From Maratus speciosus (lineage: Eukaryota; Arthropoda; Arachnida; Araneae; Salticidae), in NCBI GenBank assembly GCA_963932465.1, contig OZ010800.1, forward strand, positions 99,839,307 through 99,903,306: a stretch of 64,000 nt of DNA. The letters run 5' to 3'. A model generated the notes under the pieces. It saw only the letters and a program-made list of their open reading frames with translations, did no database searches and was not told where the DNA came from. The translations under genes and the position numbers were made by a program. Below are positions 23,620 to 35,484 of the stretch, one piece after another (the first letter of the stretch is position 1; each line of letters begins with the position of its first letter).

Positions 23620-24545
23620 GCTAAAAATTTATCTAAAAGCCTGTGCCTCCATACTCCCCAAGGGAAAGAAATTATTTTATTTTATTTAGTAAGAACGTAG
23701 AATGAACGTAGATTGTATGTGTCTATCATAAAAAAGTACATCTAAAAGAATAAGATATGTACTCTATGATAATGCGCTATGTTCTACAAAAAAAATTGCT
23801 TCATAAATAAAAAAAATTTCAAGGAAGATTTCTCATCTATTTATTTTCTTTCTGCAAATGTCTCCATCATTTTTCTGTTCTTTCGGTCAATGCAGGTAAT
23901 GCTTTTTTCCTTTTATTTTTTTGTTCTTAATTTCCAAATGTATGATAAGTAAATTCAGATTTTCTTTAATTAATGACTGTTGTGTCAAAGTGGTCTTTTG
24001 TGGCCGCGGCAAAATGTTAAATATACACTATACGATCGATCCTAAAAAAAATGATTTGGAATTTCAATATCCAAAATAACTTTACAATATTATTCTATCA
24101 CCTCCTCCCCCCAAAACACAACAGTGTGTTCCCGTAACAACCAGATGAATTAAATTTCAATAAAAATAATAACGAGTTTTTTTCAAAATCATGGAGGCTA
24201 CACACTATTAAATTAAATAACTTATGTACCCGTGAACTTGAAACAGAAAAAAAAAGAGTTAAAAATAAATAACTTATTGCATGACAAATGCATTTAGTAG
24301 TGGAAATTACGTCATATTTTAAAATGATGCATTTAAAACATTTTTTTTTAATTCCGGAGAATTTTAATGTGTCGTCACAAGGTTTAAAAGTAATGCGGCT
24401 AGCAAATTTATTTGTATATTACATCTCTTGATGCAGCATAAATTATAACAGATAAATGTATGCGCAAAATACTTTCAATTAAAACTCAATAAATTATTAT
24501 TAAAAAATTAGAGTATTCTTATTAATTAATATAAACAATATGATA

Positions 24546-24598
<53 letters not shown>

Positions 24599-24850
24599 CA
24601 TGATGGTGTATCAAAACACAGAAAAGAATTCATGAATATGCTATACTTGTTCCTGAAATTATCCAGAACTCGATCAAAACATTTAAAATAAGCACAAACA
24701 CAATGGTTTTCAATACCGTGGTTCTTGAAAGCTATTTATAAGCAGACGGAGTTTTTAAACCTCGAACCTAAAGAAAGAATATTGTCCATAGCGTCTTTAT
24801 AAAAGTCAGAAATATAGCGACATTTTTAATGTATCATTTAATACAGGCTG
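23620..24850. other. AT-rich stretch with 44-base poly(A), no gene seen
   Basis: Poly(A) covers about 24550-24594. I see no coding motif. Confidence 0.55.
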
Positions 24851-25126
24851 ATTTCAAATGTGTAATTCATCTTACTTATAAACCCCACAGTCATCAATTG
24901 TTACGACAATGATGGATGAGGCCATGGTAATAGAAATATGCTACATTCAAACGGAGAAACATGGCCACCCAATTACAGAAGATAACAGCCTCTATGGTGA
25001 TAATATCATTCAATCTTCCGTAACCTGGTAATATTTTTTTAACAGGGCACATTACCATATTTTCAGAGGATGCAAAGTCTGAACGGGGGTTGGCGGGTGT
25101 AGCTCGCAGGGGGCTGACCCCCTAGT
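24851..25126 (+). mobile_element. Truncated Helitron-like element, 3' terminus
   Basis: The segment ends with a GC-rich block (GAACGGGGGTTGGCGGGTGT, then GCTCGC). A hairpin AGGGGGCTGACCCCCT follows at 25108-25123. It then reads CTAG at 25122-25125 with a T after it. A terminal hairpin next to CTAGT is the classic Helitron 3' signature. The left limit is arbitrary: I found no 5' TC end, and no Rep/helicase coding is visible. Confidence 0.5.
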
Positions 25127-26749
25127 TTATAAATACAGTTTTTTTTTATATACATAAGATACTAATATGATAAAGAAGTTGAATTTTTTTTTTTTTTATA
25201 ACAGTAACCGCTTAGAATATGTAGCATGTTCCCGTAGCGGGAGCATTGACGTCTAATGTGGGTAGAACCTTCCTCCGAATCGGAAAGAACCTTGCGTTAT
25301 TTTCTCCTACCAAAATTTAATTGTGGTTAGAAAAAAAAATAACAAGGACATTATTTTTTGGCATGCTCAAACAATTTTATGAAAACATGTCAGTGATTAC
25401 CCAAAATACATATTAAAAATTTAACTTTAATATATGTAAAACAGTGTCATTAAAATTTTTTAAACGAACAGTCAAAGAATCAGAAATATAAATTCACTCT
25501 CACCTTTTTATTATTTCAATACACATTGTCTATAGACCTTGAAGGAACAATTCTGACTTAACATTATATTGTATTTTACACTACACACACACACATATAT
25601 ATGTGTGTGTGTGTTATTGAATTGCATCTAGGATTCTTCTATGTACTTACATTAAAGCAGTTTATTCCATCGACACTTTATTTGTTAAGTATAACTATAT
25701 ACAGTGATAAATGATGTATTAAATTTTCTTTATTATCTGTTTCAAAAAAAGCAGTTGTTTTAAAAATGGAAATTGAGACATCTTTCATTTGAATACATTA
25801 AATGCTAGTTGCACATCTATTACTAAACCACGCTATTCAAATTATTTAGATAAAGACATTATTTTTTATTACGTCTATAATAAGACATTTGCAGTTATTT
25901 AAAAGTTTATCTACAAGAGTATACCGTTAGTAAAATTAATATCATATAAAACACTTCTGAATTTTCGTAATTTTTCTTTTCTTATAGTATATGATATATG
26001 AATCTGCCTATGGAAGTCTGTTTCAAAAGTAGCTACGAGGTACTATTTTATTACATCTTCATTTATGCTGAAATTTGCTCCTTGCAAGAAATTGCAAAAA
26101 ATATTTGTTTAATGTTTTAGTAATCATTTACCATCACTCACAGTGCGATCCTGTATTTTATTTTTCTTTTGTATTTTAAATGACACAGAATTCATTTTTT
26201 TTTTAATTTTTTAAAACGGTTAAACATAATAAATATAACTTTCCATGTTTTCTGTCTCCTGGTTCTGTTTTTTCCTTTTTATATAATCTAACACACCCTT
26301 ATTTAAGCGAACTGTAATACACTGCTGTTCATAAAAATCAATATAAAATGCCATGAAATACAATTTATAATCCCTATATCTAATAGTCACATTGTCTATT
26401 AATCACCTTTTTTCTTCGAACAGTTTAACTGGTTTATTTTCACTTACTGCCTAGGAACACATTCCTTTCTTCATGGAAGAGCGCTTGCAGACAAAGAGAC
26501 GGAAATGCTACCATAAGTCGCAAAAGCGCCCTCTGTGGGAACACGCCAAAGAAACCTTTTTAATATTTTCTTTCTTCCTTTTTAATGATTTTACTTGAGA
26601 TAGTTGAGAAACTAAAAATTCTACATTTATGTAAATATTCTGTAAAAAATAGGAGCAATATATATATAGTTCTCTAAAAATATGTATTACACTCCATACC
26701 GTTATATTTTCCATAAAAAAGGTATTTTTTAAATAGTTTAAAAGTACTT

Positions 26750-26786
<37 letters not shown>

Positions 26787-27365
26787 TTGTTCCCGCAACG
26801 GAAGCGTTGGCGTTCAATAAGTTAACCGAAGAACTTTTAATAGGTGATTATGATGTGTTACAATATTTTCCCACTAATGGATGTATTAGGAACAAATATT
26901 CAGCGCAGAACTCTGCAAACATTGTAGGGGTTGTGCATAGAGTACACGGGGCAGCGATACTTTATATAATTTATAGCTCACTAGAAAACACAGTATTTGG
27001 CTTGCTATAGATGCTCAAATCTAGTCTTCATTTTCACAATGTGCAAGATTAGACAAAATCCGCCAGAAGTAACTCATATCGGACGATCACAAATATCTGA
27101 TTTTCTTATTATGGATCGAAATAAATATGAACACTAGAACACCGGGGATTCAGAAAAATTGCGAAAATTAAAGGGACGACAAAATTGGTAGTTCATGCAG
27201 AAAAATTAGAATCAGGACAATAATAAGACACACATAACTCAGAAATCTATTTGGCACGAGACCACATTCCTAAGATAGTAGCTAAAGACTTTGTTGCAAT
27301 ACTTTGGAATTAAATGTCTTTTTTCTACCTTGATTAGTTAGAACTGTAGTAACAGGATCTTTTTT
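25127..27365. other. AT-rich stretch, no gene recognised
   Basis: Contents are a (CA)/(TA)/(GT) microsatellite at ~25584-25614 and a poly(A) at ~26753-26784. Two diverged blocks begin GTTCCCG (25226 and 26788) and continue CG(G)GAGCRTTGRCGT. The open frame at 26807-27010 lacks a recognisable motif. No RNA gene was seen. Confidence 0.5.
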
Positions 27366-28116
27366 TAGCCCCCGGTACGGTATGCTATTTATTTTTTCCA
27401 GCTTATTTTGTGTCATCTTAAAAAAAATAACGCTACCTTACAGAAGCCAGCCGTAAAACAAAGCAGTACTTTTATATACTCTTTAGCACTTTTTTAAACT
27501 TCTAAGCATCGCACATTTTCAATTTTTATACCATCATATTGGAAAAAAAAAGTACTTTTAAATGCAATTTGTTTGAAAACTGTATCTCTATTTATTTTTG
27601 AAATATTATTATTTATTTTTTTTTTTTTTAGTTTTTGGAGCCATTTGCTTAATATTTACAACGGAAGTACTCTATTTCTTTAGAAAGTGAAGGACAAATA
27701 GTTCTAAAATATTAATTATATATTTTGTTGCTATTTTTTCATAACAACCGAAAGAAAATGTAATTAAAATACGTGCTATTTTGAAGAAATGTAAACAAAT
27801 GATTTCTGTTAAAAGATGGAGCTATTATAACCTATACTTAATTTGAAGTTTCTATATTAATGTTACAAACAAATGAAGGCCTATAAATGATTAGACAGCC
27901 TTTTTTTTGGTCGAGTTTCTTTAATGACGGCACCTTTTTCTAGCAATTGTGTATTATTTCGCGATAGTGACGTCCTATGCCTACTTTACTGTATATGATT
28001 AAGGGTGGATCGTAAATGTGAAATCCTTATGCGGATGCGAATGACGTCATTTTACGTAAAATAAAAGCGTGTGCTGTAAGGCTTAAAATTGAAGTGTTTT
28101 GTACTATTTATATATA

Positions 28117-28862
28117 CATATATATGTTTTTTCATTGGGGGCGACAGTAAATTCTGAAAAAGGAGAATTCCTGTTTTCCAGTTTTTTTTTTCTTCTTACG
28201 GACTGGTCTCAGATACTGCTCATCTAACAAACAAATTATGTCATTTCTTCATTCATTCTATCGATAATAAGAAAGTATGTAATCAAAATAAAACATGCCA
28301 CATGCTATTTTTGTTTAAATATTAAAGTGGATAATAAATGTAATTACGCTACTCAAAGAGAATACTTCTTTTAAGGGATATCCTTACGCAACAAAATATA
28401 AGGTTATACACTCTATGCAAATATATTAATTATCCTTATCTTATTTATGTTTCACTGGCGTAATTACATGCGCAATTCAGATATCAGTTATTACATCTTA
28501 ATTACATTTCGGAATAGTTCATTTGATTACAATTATGCCAAAAATTAATTGCTAAAATATATCTTCACTGGTACAAAAATTAATTATGGAATAAATTAGA
28601 GTATTATATCGCAAAACTAGTTTTGATATGTTTGATGTTCTTCATTGTATTGTAATCATGAAGGTTTATTTACTGAATGCAATCAGTTTAATTTTGTAAG
28701 TGATTTGGATAATTATTTTTATTCGTATTTTTTAATAAGATTTCTTTATTGCGATAATGGACGTATTAGTGATAAACAAAATAGTAAAGTAAAAGAGCAC
28801 TATAAAACAAGAATTCTGCTTTTTCAGAATTTAGTGTCGCCCCAGATGAAAAAAAAAACATG
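28117..28862. mobile_element. Foldback element inserted beside the palindrome centre
   Basis: The left terminus TTTTTTCATTGGGGGCGACA followed by GTAAATTCTGAAAAAGG (28127-28165) is the inverse of CTTTTTCAGAATTTAGTGTCGCCCCAGATG at 28819-28848. TA flanks both ends (28115-28116 and 28863-28864). The ~640-bp interior is AT-rich and non-coding; its one open frame (28645-28920) runs out through the right terminus. Confidence 0.65.
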
Positions 28863-28864
28863 TA

Positions 28865-30289
28865 CATACAACATATGGCCAGAGGTGCCCGGTCACTTGC
28901 GATTTAAAACGTTTTGTTAAATATCTAGAAAAATACACGAGGAATTAACCTGAAACTGCAGATGTGCATGCACTATAGTATAGGTCATACATTTCCTCGA
29001 AGATTCTTTCCCGAAAGCCCATAGAGGACCGTCAATAAATTGAAAAAGAACGAATATCTTTTAGATAACCCTGTAAAAACTAATGTAGCAAAAGCGTTCA
29101 AACTCGAGATTATGAATAAATGGCTTATTGTAATGTATCGTGTTCTTTTTTATGAGGATAGTATGTATACTCATAGAGAAATTAATCTTTTTATAAAAAC
29201 AGTCCCAAATTTCGCCAAGTTTTTTGCTTAAAATTTGCTGAGTTCTTAATATCAGAAAAAGTTCTTTTCAGAAAATATAACGACATATGTTACACATAAT
29301 ACTCTGCAATCAGAATTAAAAAATAATAAAAATTGGATGAAATATGAGCAGGTTTACTACAAAATATTTCACTGAGCAAGCGCGAACGCAATCAAAATAT
29401 AATGTGCATAATGTGTTAACTAAATGTATAAAGCAACTTTTGTAAAAGTCACAAAAACATAGTTTGAAAATTCTGATAATAATCGTTTATAGAATAAGCT
29501 CAAAATCCTTTGTCCCCAAAATGAAGCTAAAAGATGAGGGATTGTATCCATATATCCATTGATTAGTGCCAATATAGCATACACAATATTGCACGTACTA
29601 TACTGTATTTGGATACAATCCCTCATATTTTTGCTTCCTTTTAGGAATAACGGAGTTTGAGCTTATTCTATAAACGGTTATTATCCGACTTTTCAAACTA
29701 TGTTTTTGAGACTTTCACAAAAGTTGCTCTATACATTTAGCTAACACATTATGCAAATAATATTTTGATTGCGTTTGAGCATGTGCAGTGATTCATTATT
29801 TAGTAAACCTGCTCATTTTTCAAACAATTTTTATTATTTTTTCATTATGATTGCAGGGCATTGTGTACAATGTTGTTTGTCATATTTTCTGAAAAGAACT
29901 TTTTTTTATATTAAGAACTCTGCAAATTATAAGCAAAAAACCTGGAGAAATTGGGACTGTTTTTATAAAAACCTTAATGTCTCTACGAGTATACATACTA
30001 TCCTCATAAATATAAACACAGTATATTACAATAAACCACTTATTAATAATATTGAGTTTGAACACTTTTGCTACATTAGTTTTTACAGGGTTATCCAAAA
30101 GATATTAGTTTTTTTCAATATGTTGACGGTCCCCTATGAAGTTTCGGGAAAAAATCTTCACCGAAATATATGACTTATACTATGCTCTTTACACACCTGC
30201 AGTTCCTGGTTAATTCCTCATGTATTTTTATAGATATTTGACAAAACGTCTAAAATTGCAAGTGACCGGTCACATTTGGCCATATAGTG
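28865..30289. mobile_element. Inner palindromic element inserted in the centre of the outer palindrome
   Basis: Arms of about 0.68 kb face each other around a ~60-bp loop at ~29550-29608. The right terminus reads CGGTCACATTTGGCCATATAGTG then TA (30290-30291). The left carries the diverged counterpart CATATGGCCAGAGGTGCCCGGTCAC. The frames at 29040-29231 (+) and 29880-30098 (-) are the same sequence on opposite arms and are not a gene. Termini match those of the element at 35485-37647, which defines a family. Confidence 0.7.
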
Positions 30290-30562
30290 TATAAATAGTA
30301 CAAAACATATTTCAATTTTAGAACTTAGAGCAGAACTTAGAACTTAGACTTTTATTTTATGTAAAATGACATCATTTGCATCCGCTTAAGAATTCAACAT
30401 TTACGATCCACTCTTAAACATCTACAGTAAATTAGGCATAGGACGTCACTATCGCGAAATAATACACAAGTGCAGCAAAAAGATGCCGTCATTAAAAAAA
30501 CTCGACAAAAAAAAAAGGCTGTCTAATGATTCATACGCATTCATTTGTTTGTAACAGTAATA

Positions 30563-30832
30563 TAGACGATTTCAATCGTGACGTCACTCAAGACGTTTTG
30601 GTTTTAAACTGACTCCAAACAAGCGGTTGCTATGTTGTATTTTCTATTTTGTTTGTGTGTTACAGCTATATCTTATATATCTATATATGCTATCTAAGTG
30701 TTGTAATACTTGATATGTACTAGTAACATATTCCACGATTTATATTTAAAAAGATGTGACGCATAGCAACCGTTTGTTTGGAGTCAGTTTCCAACTAAAA
30801 CATCATGACTGACGTCACACTGAAATCGTCTA
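30563..30832. mobile_element. 270-bp MITE with TA target duplication
   Basis: Terminal inverted repeats TAGACGATTTCA(A)TCGTGACGTCA and TGACGTCACACTGAAATCGTCTA are followed inward by CTGACTCCAAACAA-CGGTTGCTATG on both sides. TA flanks at 30561-30562 and 30833-30834. The opposite arm of the surrounding palindrome (27.83-27.87 kb) lacks the insert and so supplies the empty site. Confidence 0.8.
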
Positions 30833-31264
30833 TAGATGCTTAAAATTAAATATAGTTTATAATAGATCCTTGTTTTAACAGAAATTTTCGTTTATATTTC
30901 TTTTTCAAAATGGCATCAAGAAGATATAATTGCTATCTTTCAACTATTTTCCCTTTACTTTCTACATAAATCAAGTGCTTGAGTTGCCAAAATTAAACAA
31001 ATGGTGCTAAAAATTACAAAATAATTAATATTTCAAAAATAAATGGATATGCAATTTTCAAACAAATTGCATTTAATAGTACATTTTTTCCCAATACGGT
31101 GGTATAAAAATTGAAAATGTGCGATGATTAGAAGTTAAAAACGTTTCTATAGAGTTTTTAATCGTACTGCTTTGTTTTACAGCTGGCTTCTGTAAGGTAA
31201 CTTTATTTTTTGAAGAAACACAAAATAAGCTTGGAGAAAGAAATAGCATACCGTACCGGGGGTT

Positions 31265-31828
31265 AATAAATCAGCCATTTGGGGAATTCTTAATCTGTGT
31301 GAAAAATATTAATGCAAAAATAACTTGTACAAATTGATATAAATTCTGTATTTTCTCTCACATTAAATTGTGATAAATTACACTGCTTATGAAACAAATA
31401 GTTAAACACAGAAGTAAATAAATAATTAATTTTAAAAATTACAAATCCATTCAAGTAAAGGTAAGCTTTAATTTAAGAGTATTGTGAAGAAAATCAGCTT
31501 TTAAAAGCAAATTTTGAAGAAATGTACATTAACATGGGTGCATAATTTTTCATTTAAATTAATTTATATGGGCTATATATTTTTTCATAAACATTCCAAA
31601 TCTTGCAACGCATCAGCATTTATTACAGTGTAAAAAAATAAATAAGTTTAAATGAAAATTTCCCCCTAAAAATCACTCTTTTATAAGCATTTAATATTTA
31701 TTTTAAAAATCCCGCCTAATTTAATAACTCGGATTCAAGTTATAAAAAATAATACATTAATTTTGCTTGGGTCTTGTGAAATTTAGTGAATGTCATGACA
31801 ATATTAGAAAGTTGCTCTGTTTCATTTT
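31265..31828. other. AT-rich stretch, nothing recognised
   Basis: No open frame with a motif, RNA gene or inverted repeat was identified. Confidence 0.5.
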
Positions 31829-32925
31829 TACTTTCTTCTATCTTTACAAGAAGAAAGTATTGGATTCATGAAAATGTTCGAATTCCGGTTTTTGACGGAT
31901 TTACACGTTTTAGGGGTCAGAGATTCCAAAAAACATGTTTTTACAAAATGTCTGTCTGTGACTCTGTGAGTCTGTCTGTCTGTCAGTCTGTCTGTCTGTG
32001 TGTATGTGACACAAATTTTGTGGGCGCTCTATCTCAAGAACTGATGCACGGAATTTAATAAAAATTGATATTCAGTTAGTGCCTAATACAAATTGATGCT
32101 GATTAGTTTTTGGTGTAAATCGCTCAACAGGTGGCGCTGCAATGCTGCATTTTTCACGATTTTCGCAATAGCTCTATCTCAAGAACTAATGCACGGATTT
32201 TGATCAAACTTCAGATTTAGCTAGTCCTTGATATGAATTGATGATGATTACGTTTTGGTGTAAATCGCCCAACAGGTGGCGCTGTTATGATGAATTTTGC
32301 AGGATTTACACGATTTCCCCAATAGCTCTATCTTAAGAACTAACGCACGGATTTTCATCAAACTTCAGATTAAGTTAGTCCTTGATATGACTTGCTACCG
32401 ATTAGGTGTTGGGGTAAATCGCCCAACAGGTGGCGCTTCTCTGCTGCCTTTTCCACGATTGCCTCAATAGCTCTATCAATAGAACTAATGGACCAATTTT
32501 CATCTAACTTCAGATTTAGTTGTATGTTGACACAAGTTCTTGTTAATTAGGTTTTGGTGTTAATCACCCAATAGGTGGCGCTGCTATGCAGAAATTTTCA
32601 CGATTTTCGCTATTGCTCTATCTCAAAAACTAATGTACGGATTTTCTCCAAACTTGAGATTCAGTCAGACGTTGACATAAATTGTTGCTGATTAGGATTT
32701 GGTATAAATCACCCAATAGGTGGCGCTGCTAGGCAGCATTTTGCTGAATTTAGACGATTTCAGCGATAGTCATATCTCAAGAACTAATGCACGGAATTTT
32801 ATATCGTTAGAATCCTCATGAGATGCATAGATTGCCATTTAATTTTGGCAGTGTGATAGCGAATATTGAAGTATTAACATGTATGAGATAGAAGAAAGTT
32901 TTGGGATTGGTACATCCGACTAGTT
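31829..32925 (+). mobile_element. Repeat-bearing element with ~150-bp internal tandem units
   Basis: It opens with a perfect hairpin (TACTTTCTTC...GAAGAAAGTA, 31829-31860) and closes with GAGATAGAAGAAAGTTTTGG (~32886), the inverse of the opening ACTTTCTTCTATCT. A (GTCT)n stretch at ~31950-32000 is followed by six tandem units from about 32027 to 32830. Each contains CTCTATCTCAAGAACTAATG(C)ACGG, ...TTGGTGTAAATCGCC and CAACAGGTGGCGCTGC. Units start near 32027, 32172, 32326, 32471, 32626 and 32771. A shorter inverted relative lies at 59.05-59.51 kb. No coding capacity is recognised. Confidence 0.7.
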
Positions 32926-33370
32926 AAGATATCGCATAAAGAAACAGAAAAGGCATTATTTAAACTATATATTCATTTCCAAATTATTTTTCCTACGTAT
33001 AATTCCAACTCAATATTAAATAATACATTAAAATAATATTTATTAAAATATATATTATAAAGATATATATTTTTTATTTCTATTTCTACTTATTTTCTAC
33101 ATATTAAAGTCTAAAATATTTTATTTTTAATTTCACTAACCCAAATTGAAATAAGAAAATTCTTTCAAACCAAAATGTATTTAATTAAATGCATTTAGCT
33201 TCTGTGTGATATTGAGGTGAAATCTGCTTGATTTCATTTAGTAGAAAATGTGGTTCGAAATGAGTTTTTAATTATAAATATGATTTATACGTTAACACAC
33301 AAACTTTCTCAATCGTACGCATAAAAAAGAACGTATATAAGAACTCATAAGAATAAAATTCAGGATAAAG
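32926..33370. other. AT-rich stretch, nothing recognised
   Basis: No gene-like or repeat structure was seen beyond A/T-rich sequence. Confidence 0.5.
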
Positions 33371-33374
33371 CACA

Positions 33375-33625
33375 ATGTCGACGTTTCGAAATGATTCTAC
33401 AGTCGTCTTTAGGATAAATATGATGATAAAATGCTTAAAAATCTACAGACTAAAGCTTGTTGTAGAGTGCTGATCAATTATATGAATGGAAAACAAGATA
33501 GAATAAAAATATAATAGGTCAAGACTCGACAGAAAGATTTCTTCTCTAGACTTTTAAGCATTTCAAGCATTTATCCTCAAGACGACTGCAAAAGTAGTTA
33601 GAAACATCGATATTATAATTTATCG
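33375..33625. repeat. Short inverted repeat (~75-bp arms)
   Basis: GTCGACGTTTCGAAATGATT, CTACAGTCGTCTTTAGGATAA and AATGCTTAAAAATCTA on the left face the inverse blocks TAGACTTTTAAGCATT, TTATCCTCAAGACGACTGCA and AGTTAGAAACATCGAT on the right, with a ~95-bp loop. It could be a foldback element or two opposed copies of a retroelement end. Confidence 0.55.
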
Positions 33626-34070
33626 TTAATTTTTTATTTATTTATTCATTTATTTATTTTTTTTTTTTGTACAAGTTCTTACAAAATTTCTTTTTATGTG
33701 CACCATGAACCAAGTTTATATGTTTTCACGTAAGAATCCTATTTATTCTATTTAAGGTGCGATTGTCCTGTATATGTTAAAGTTTTTTTTTTATTATTTA
33801 AAGAAAGTTGGAAGTTGGCAACTATGCACCTATGCTCAGCTAACGGGGAAATATATATATATATATATATGTATGCATATATAACCATTATATGATATTA
33901 CAATTTATCATCTTTTTTTAAACCAAAATAATAAAATGAGTTTCAATACATGACACAGACATGAATAAATATAATACTTTGGGTCGGTTGTCTAGTAAGT
34001 AATAATAGTTCAGGCAGATTTTTAGTGAAATCTTGACAAACTTTAATATTCTTGGATATGCGGATGAATA
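33626..34070. other. AT-rich stretch, nothing recognised
   Basis: Contains poly(T) and a short TA run (~33850-33872). No gene was seen. Confidence 0.5.
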
Positions 34071-34072
34071 TA

Positions 34073-34838
34073 CCGCGTGTCCATAATTAAACAACCCTAA
34101 TTTAATGTTGTCTACAGACAAAGCTATTGTTCATAAAGTGTGAAATTTTGGGAAAGGCATAATAAAGGTATGGGAATTTGTTTAAGCTTAAAAAAATATA
34201 AATAAAAATAGTTTAAAATTTCGCCACCAGAGAGCGATTTTTAATAAATTACATGTTTAGCATTAAGATAGTTTAGAAATTTTATTTACAAGGGGTTCAT
34301 AATTAATCGACCCTATTTTATAGTTGCCTACACACAAAACTGTTGTTCAGAATGTTGTGAAATTTTTTGGAGGACATAATAAAAGTATGGGAATATGTGA
34401 GAGCGAAAAAAAATTAGGAGGCCAATTTTTAACGAATTACACATTAAGCATACATTTATGATGCTTTAACAATTTTTTTAGAGCCAAACATGTCCTGCAT
34501 TTTTTTCATAATTTTCAGATACCATCTGGAATCGTAAGATAGCGTTTTCCACAGTTGACAGCAGTCAGGGAAAGGCTAGGAAAATGTCGCAAAAAGCTGC
34601 CTGTAGAGTAAGGTTAAGTTAATAAATAAAATTTTTAATCTATCGTAATGCTAAATACGCAGTTTATTAAAAAACTCCCTCTGGTGGCAAAATTTTGAAT
34701 TACTTTTATTTACATTTTTTTAGCCTAAACAAATTCCCATCCTTTTATTATGTCTTTCACAAAATTTCACAACTTTATGAACAATAATATTGTCTGTAGA
34801 CAACTTTAAAGTAGGGTCGTTTAATTATGGAGACCATG
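34073..34838. mobile_element. 766-bp foldback element with TA target duplication and an internal third arm copy
   Basis: The left terminus CCGCGTGTCCATAATTAAAC faces the right GTTTAATTATGGAGACCATG, each flanked by TA (34071-34072, 34839-34840). The match continues for ~180 bp: GTTGTCTACAGACAA, ATTGTTCATAAAGT, ATAATAAAGGTATGGGAAT, CGCCACCAGAGAG and their inverses. A third, direct copy of the left arm block sits at ~34288-34430 (GGTTCATAATTAATCGACCC...GTATGGGAAT). GTCCATAATTAAAC-type termini are typical of mariner-derived MITEs. Confidence 0.75.
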
Positions 34839-34879
34839 TATATACAACATGGATTATTTACATTTAAGTTAAATATGAA

Positions 34880-35480
34880 ATATCAAAATAGGCCGTCTGC
34901 CTATAAAACAAGCCCCGATTTAGCTGGTCGGAGTCATTCTGCTTACCCAAGGTCCGTCTGACCCGGTTGCCCGTCAAACATGACGTCATCAGTAGCCCGC
35001 CTGCTTACAAGCACAATCAAGTGTCGCCTCTCTGATTCTCATGAATTTAATTGTAGGCTCAGCACTTTTGTTATTATTCGGCAGTTGAGGTTGATCATCT
35101 AGAGCCTTATTAAATAATTTGATAAGCTTTATGGTACAGAGTTCATATCCTGTCACCACAAATTTACTTATTTGATAAAGAAAAATAACTATAAAAGAAA
35201 AATAAATAAAAAGTGAATTTATTATTTTTAAAACTAAACATTAATTTAAAATAAAATAAGTTATTAGTGATTAAAATAAGCCACAAAATGAATTCGTCTT
35301 TCACATCGTGAAGCCAGATGTATTATGAGAGAAAAAATTTAAAGTACTGTATCCGTCAGTATGTTTTATAATTGTTTTAGGTAAGCTAACAAATCAATAA
35401 TTTTGTGTTAATAAATGTCTTATTTCTTATCAGGCTTTTTCGATTAGTTTATGAACACGAGCGAGGGAGGAGGCAATCGA
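34880..35480. other. Stretch of mixed composition, nothing recognised
   Basis: A locally GC-richer patch lies at ~34905-35045 (CTGGTCGGAGTCATTCTGC..., GACGTCATCAGTAGCCCGCC). No open frame or RNA fold was recognised. Confidence 0.4.
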
Positions 35481-35484
35481 TGTA

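Larger units (their letters stand above)
27366..31264. mobile_element. Outer long-inverted-repeat element of a nested palindrome
   Basis: The left arm (27366-28112) pairs with the right arm (30290-31264). The outer edge AGCCCCCGGTACGGTATGCT (27367) pairs with AGCATACCGTACCGGGGG at ~31246. Internal pairs include GAATGACGTCATTTTACGTA (28040) against ATGTAAAATGACATC (~30359), and TATTTCGCGATAGTGACGTC (27955) against GACGTCACTATCGCGAAATA (~30443). At the centre GTACTATTTA on the left faces TAAATAGTAC on the right with only TA between them once inserts are removed, so the original element was a hairpin with essentially no loop. Three other elements sit inside it. No protein is encoded. Confidence 0.75.

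Noticed and set aside
25226..26830. Two GTTCCCG...GGAGCRTTG blocks as ends of one element
   Set aside because: They are in the same orientation, strongly diverged, and not accompanied by TIRs or target duplications.
29040..30173. Frames MKKNEYLLDNPVKTN... and MRLSMCSDSL... in the inner palindrome
   Set aside because: The minus counterpart of the right arm reads the same peptide (DNPVKTNVAK), so this is an inverted repeat artefact, not a gene.
31920..32010. CRISPR-like direct repeats (GTCT repeats and the ~150-bp units)
   Set aside because: Simple microsatellite plus eukaryotic tandem repeat; no short repeat/unique spacer alternation.
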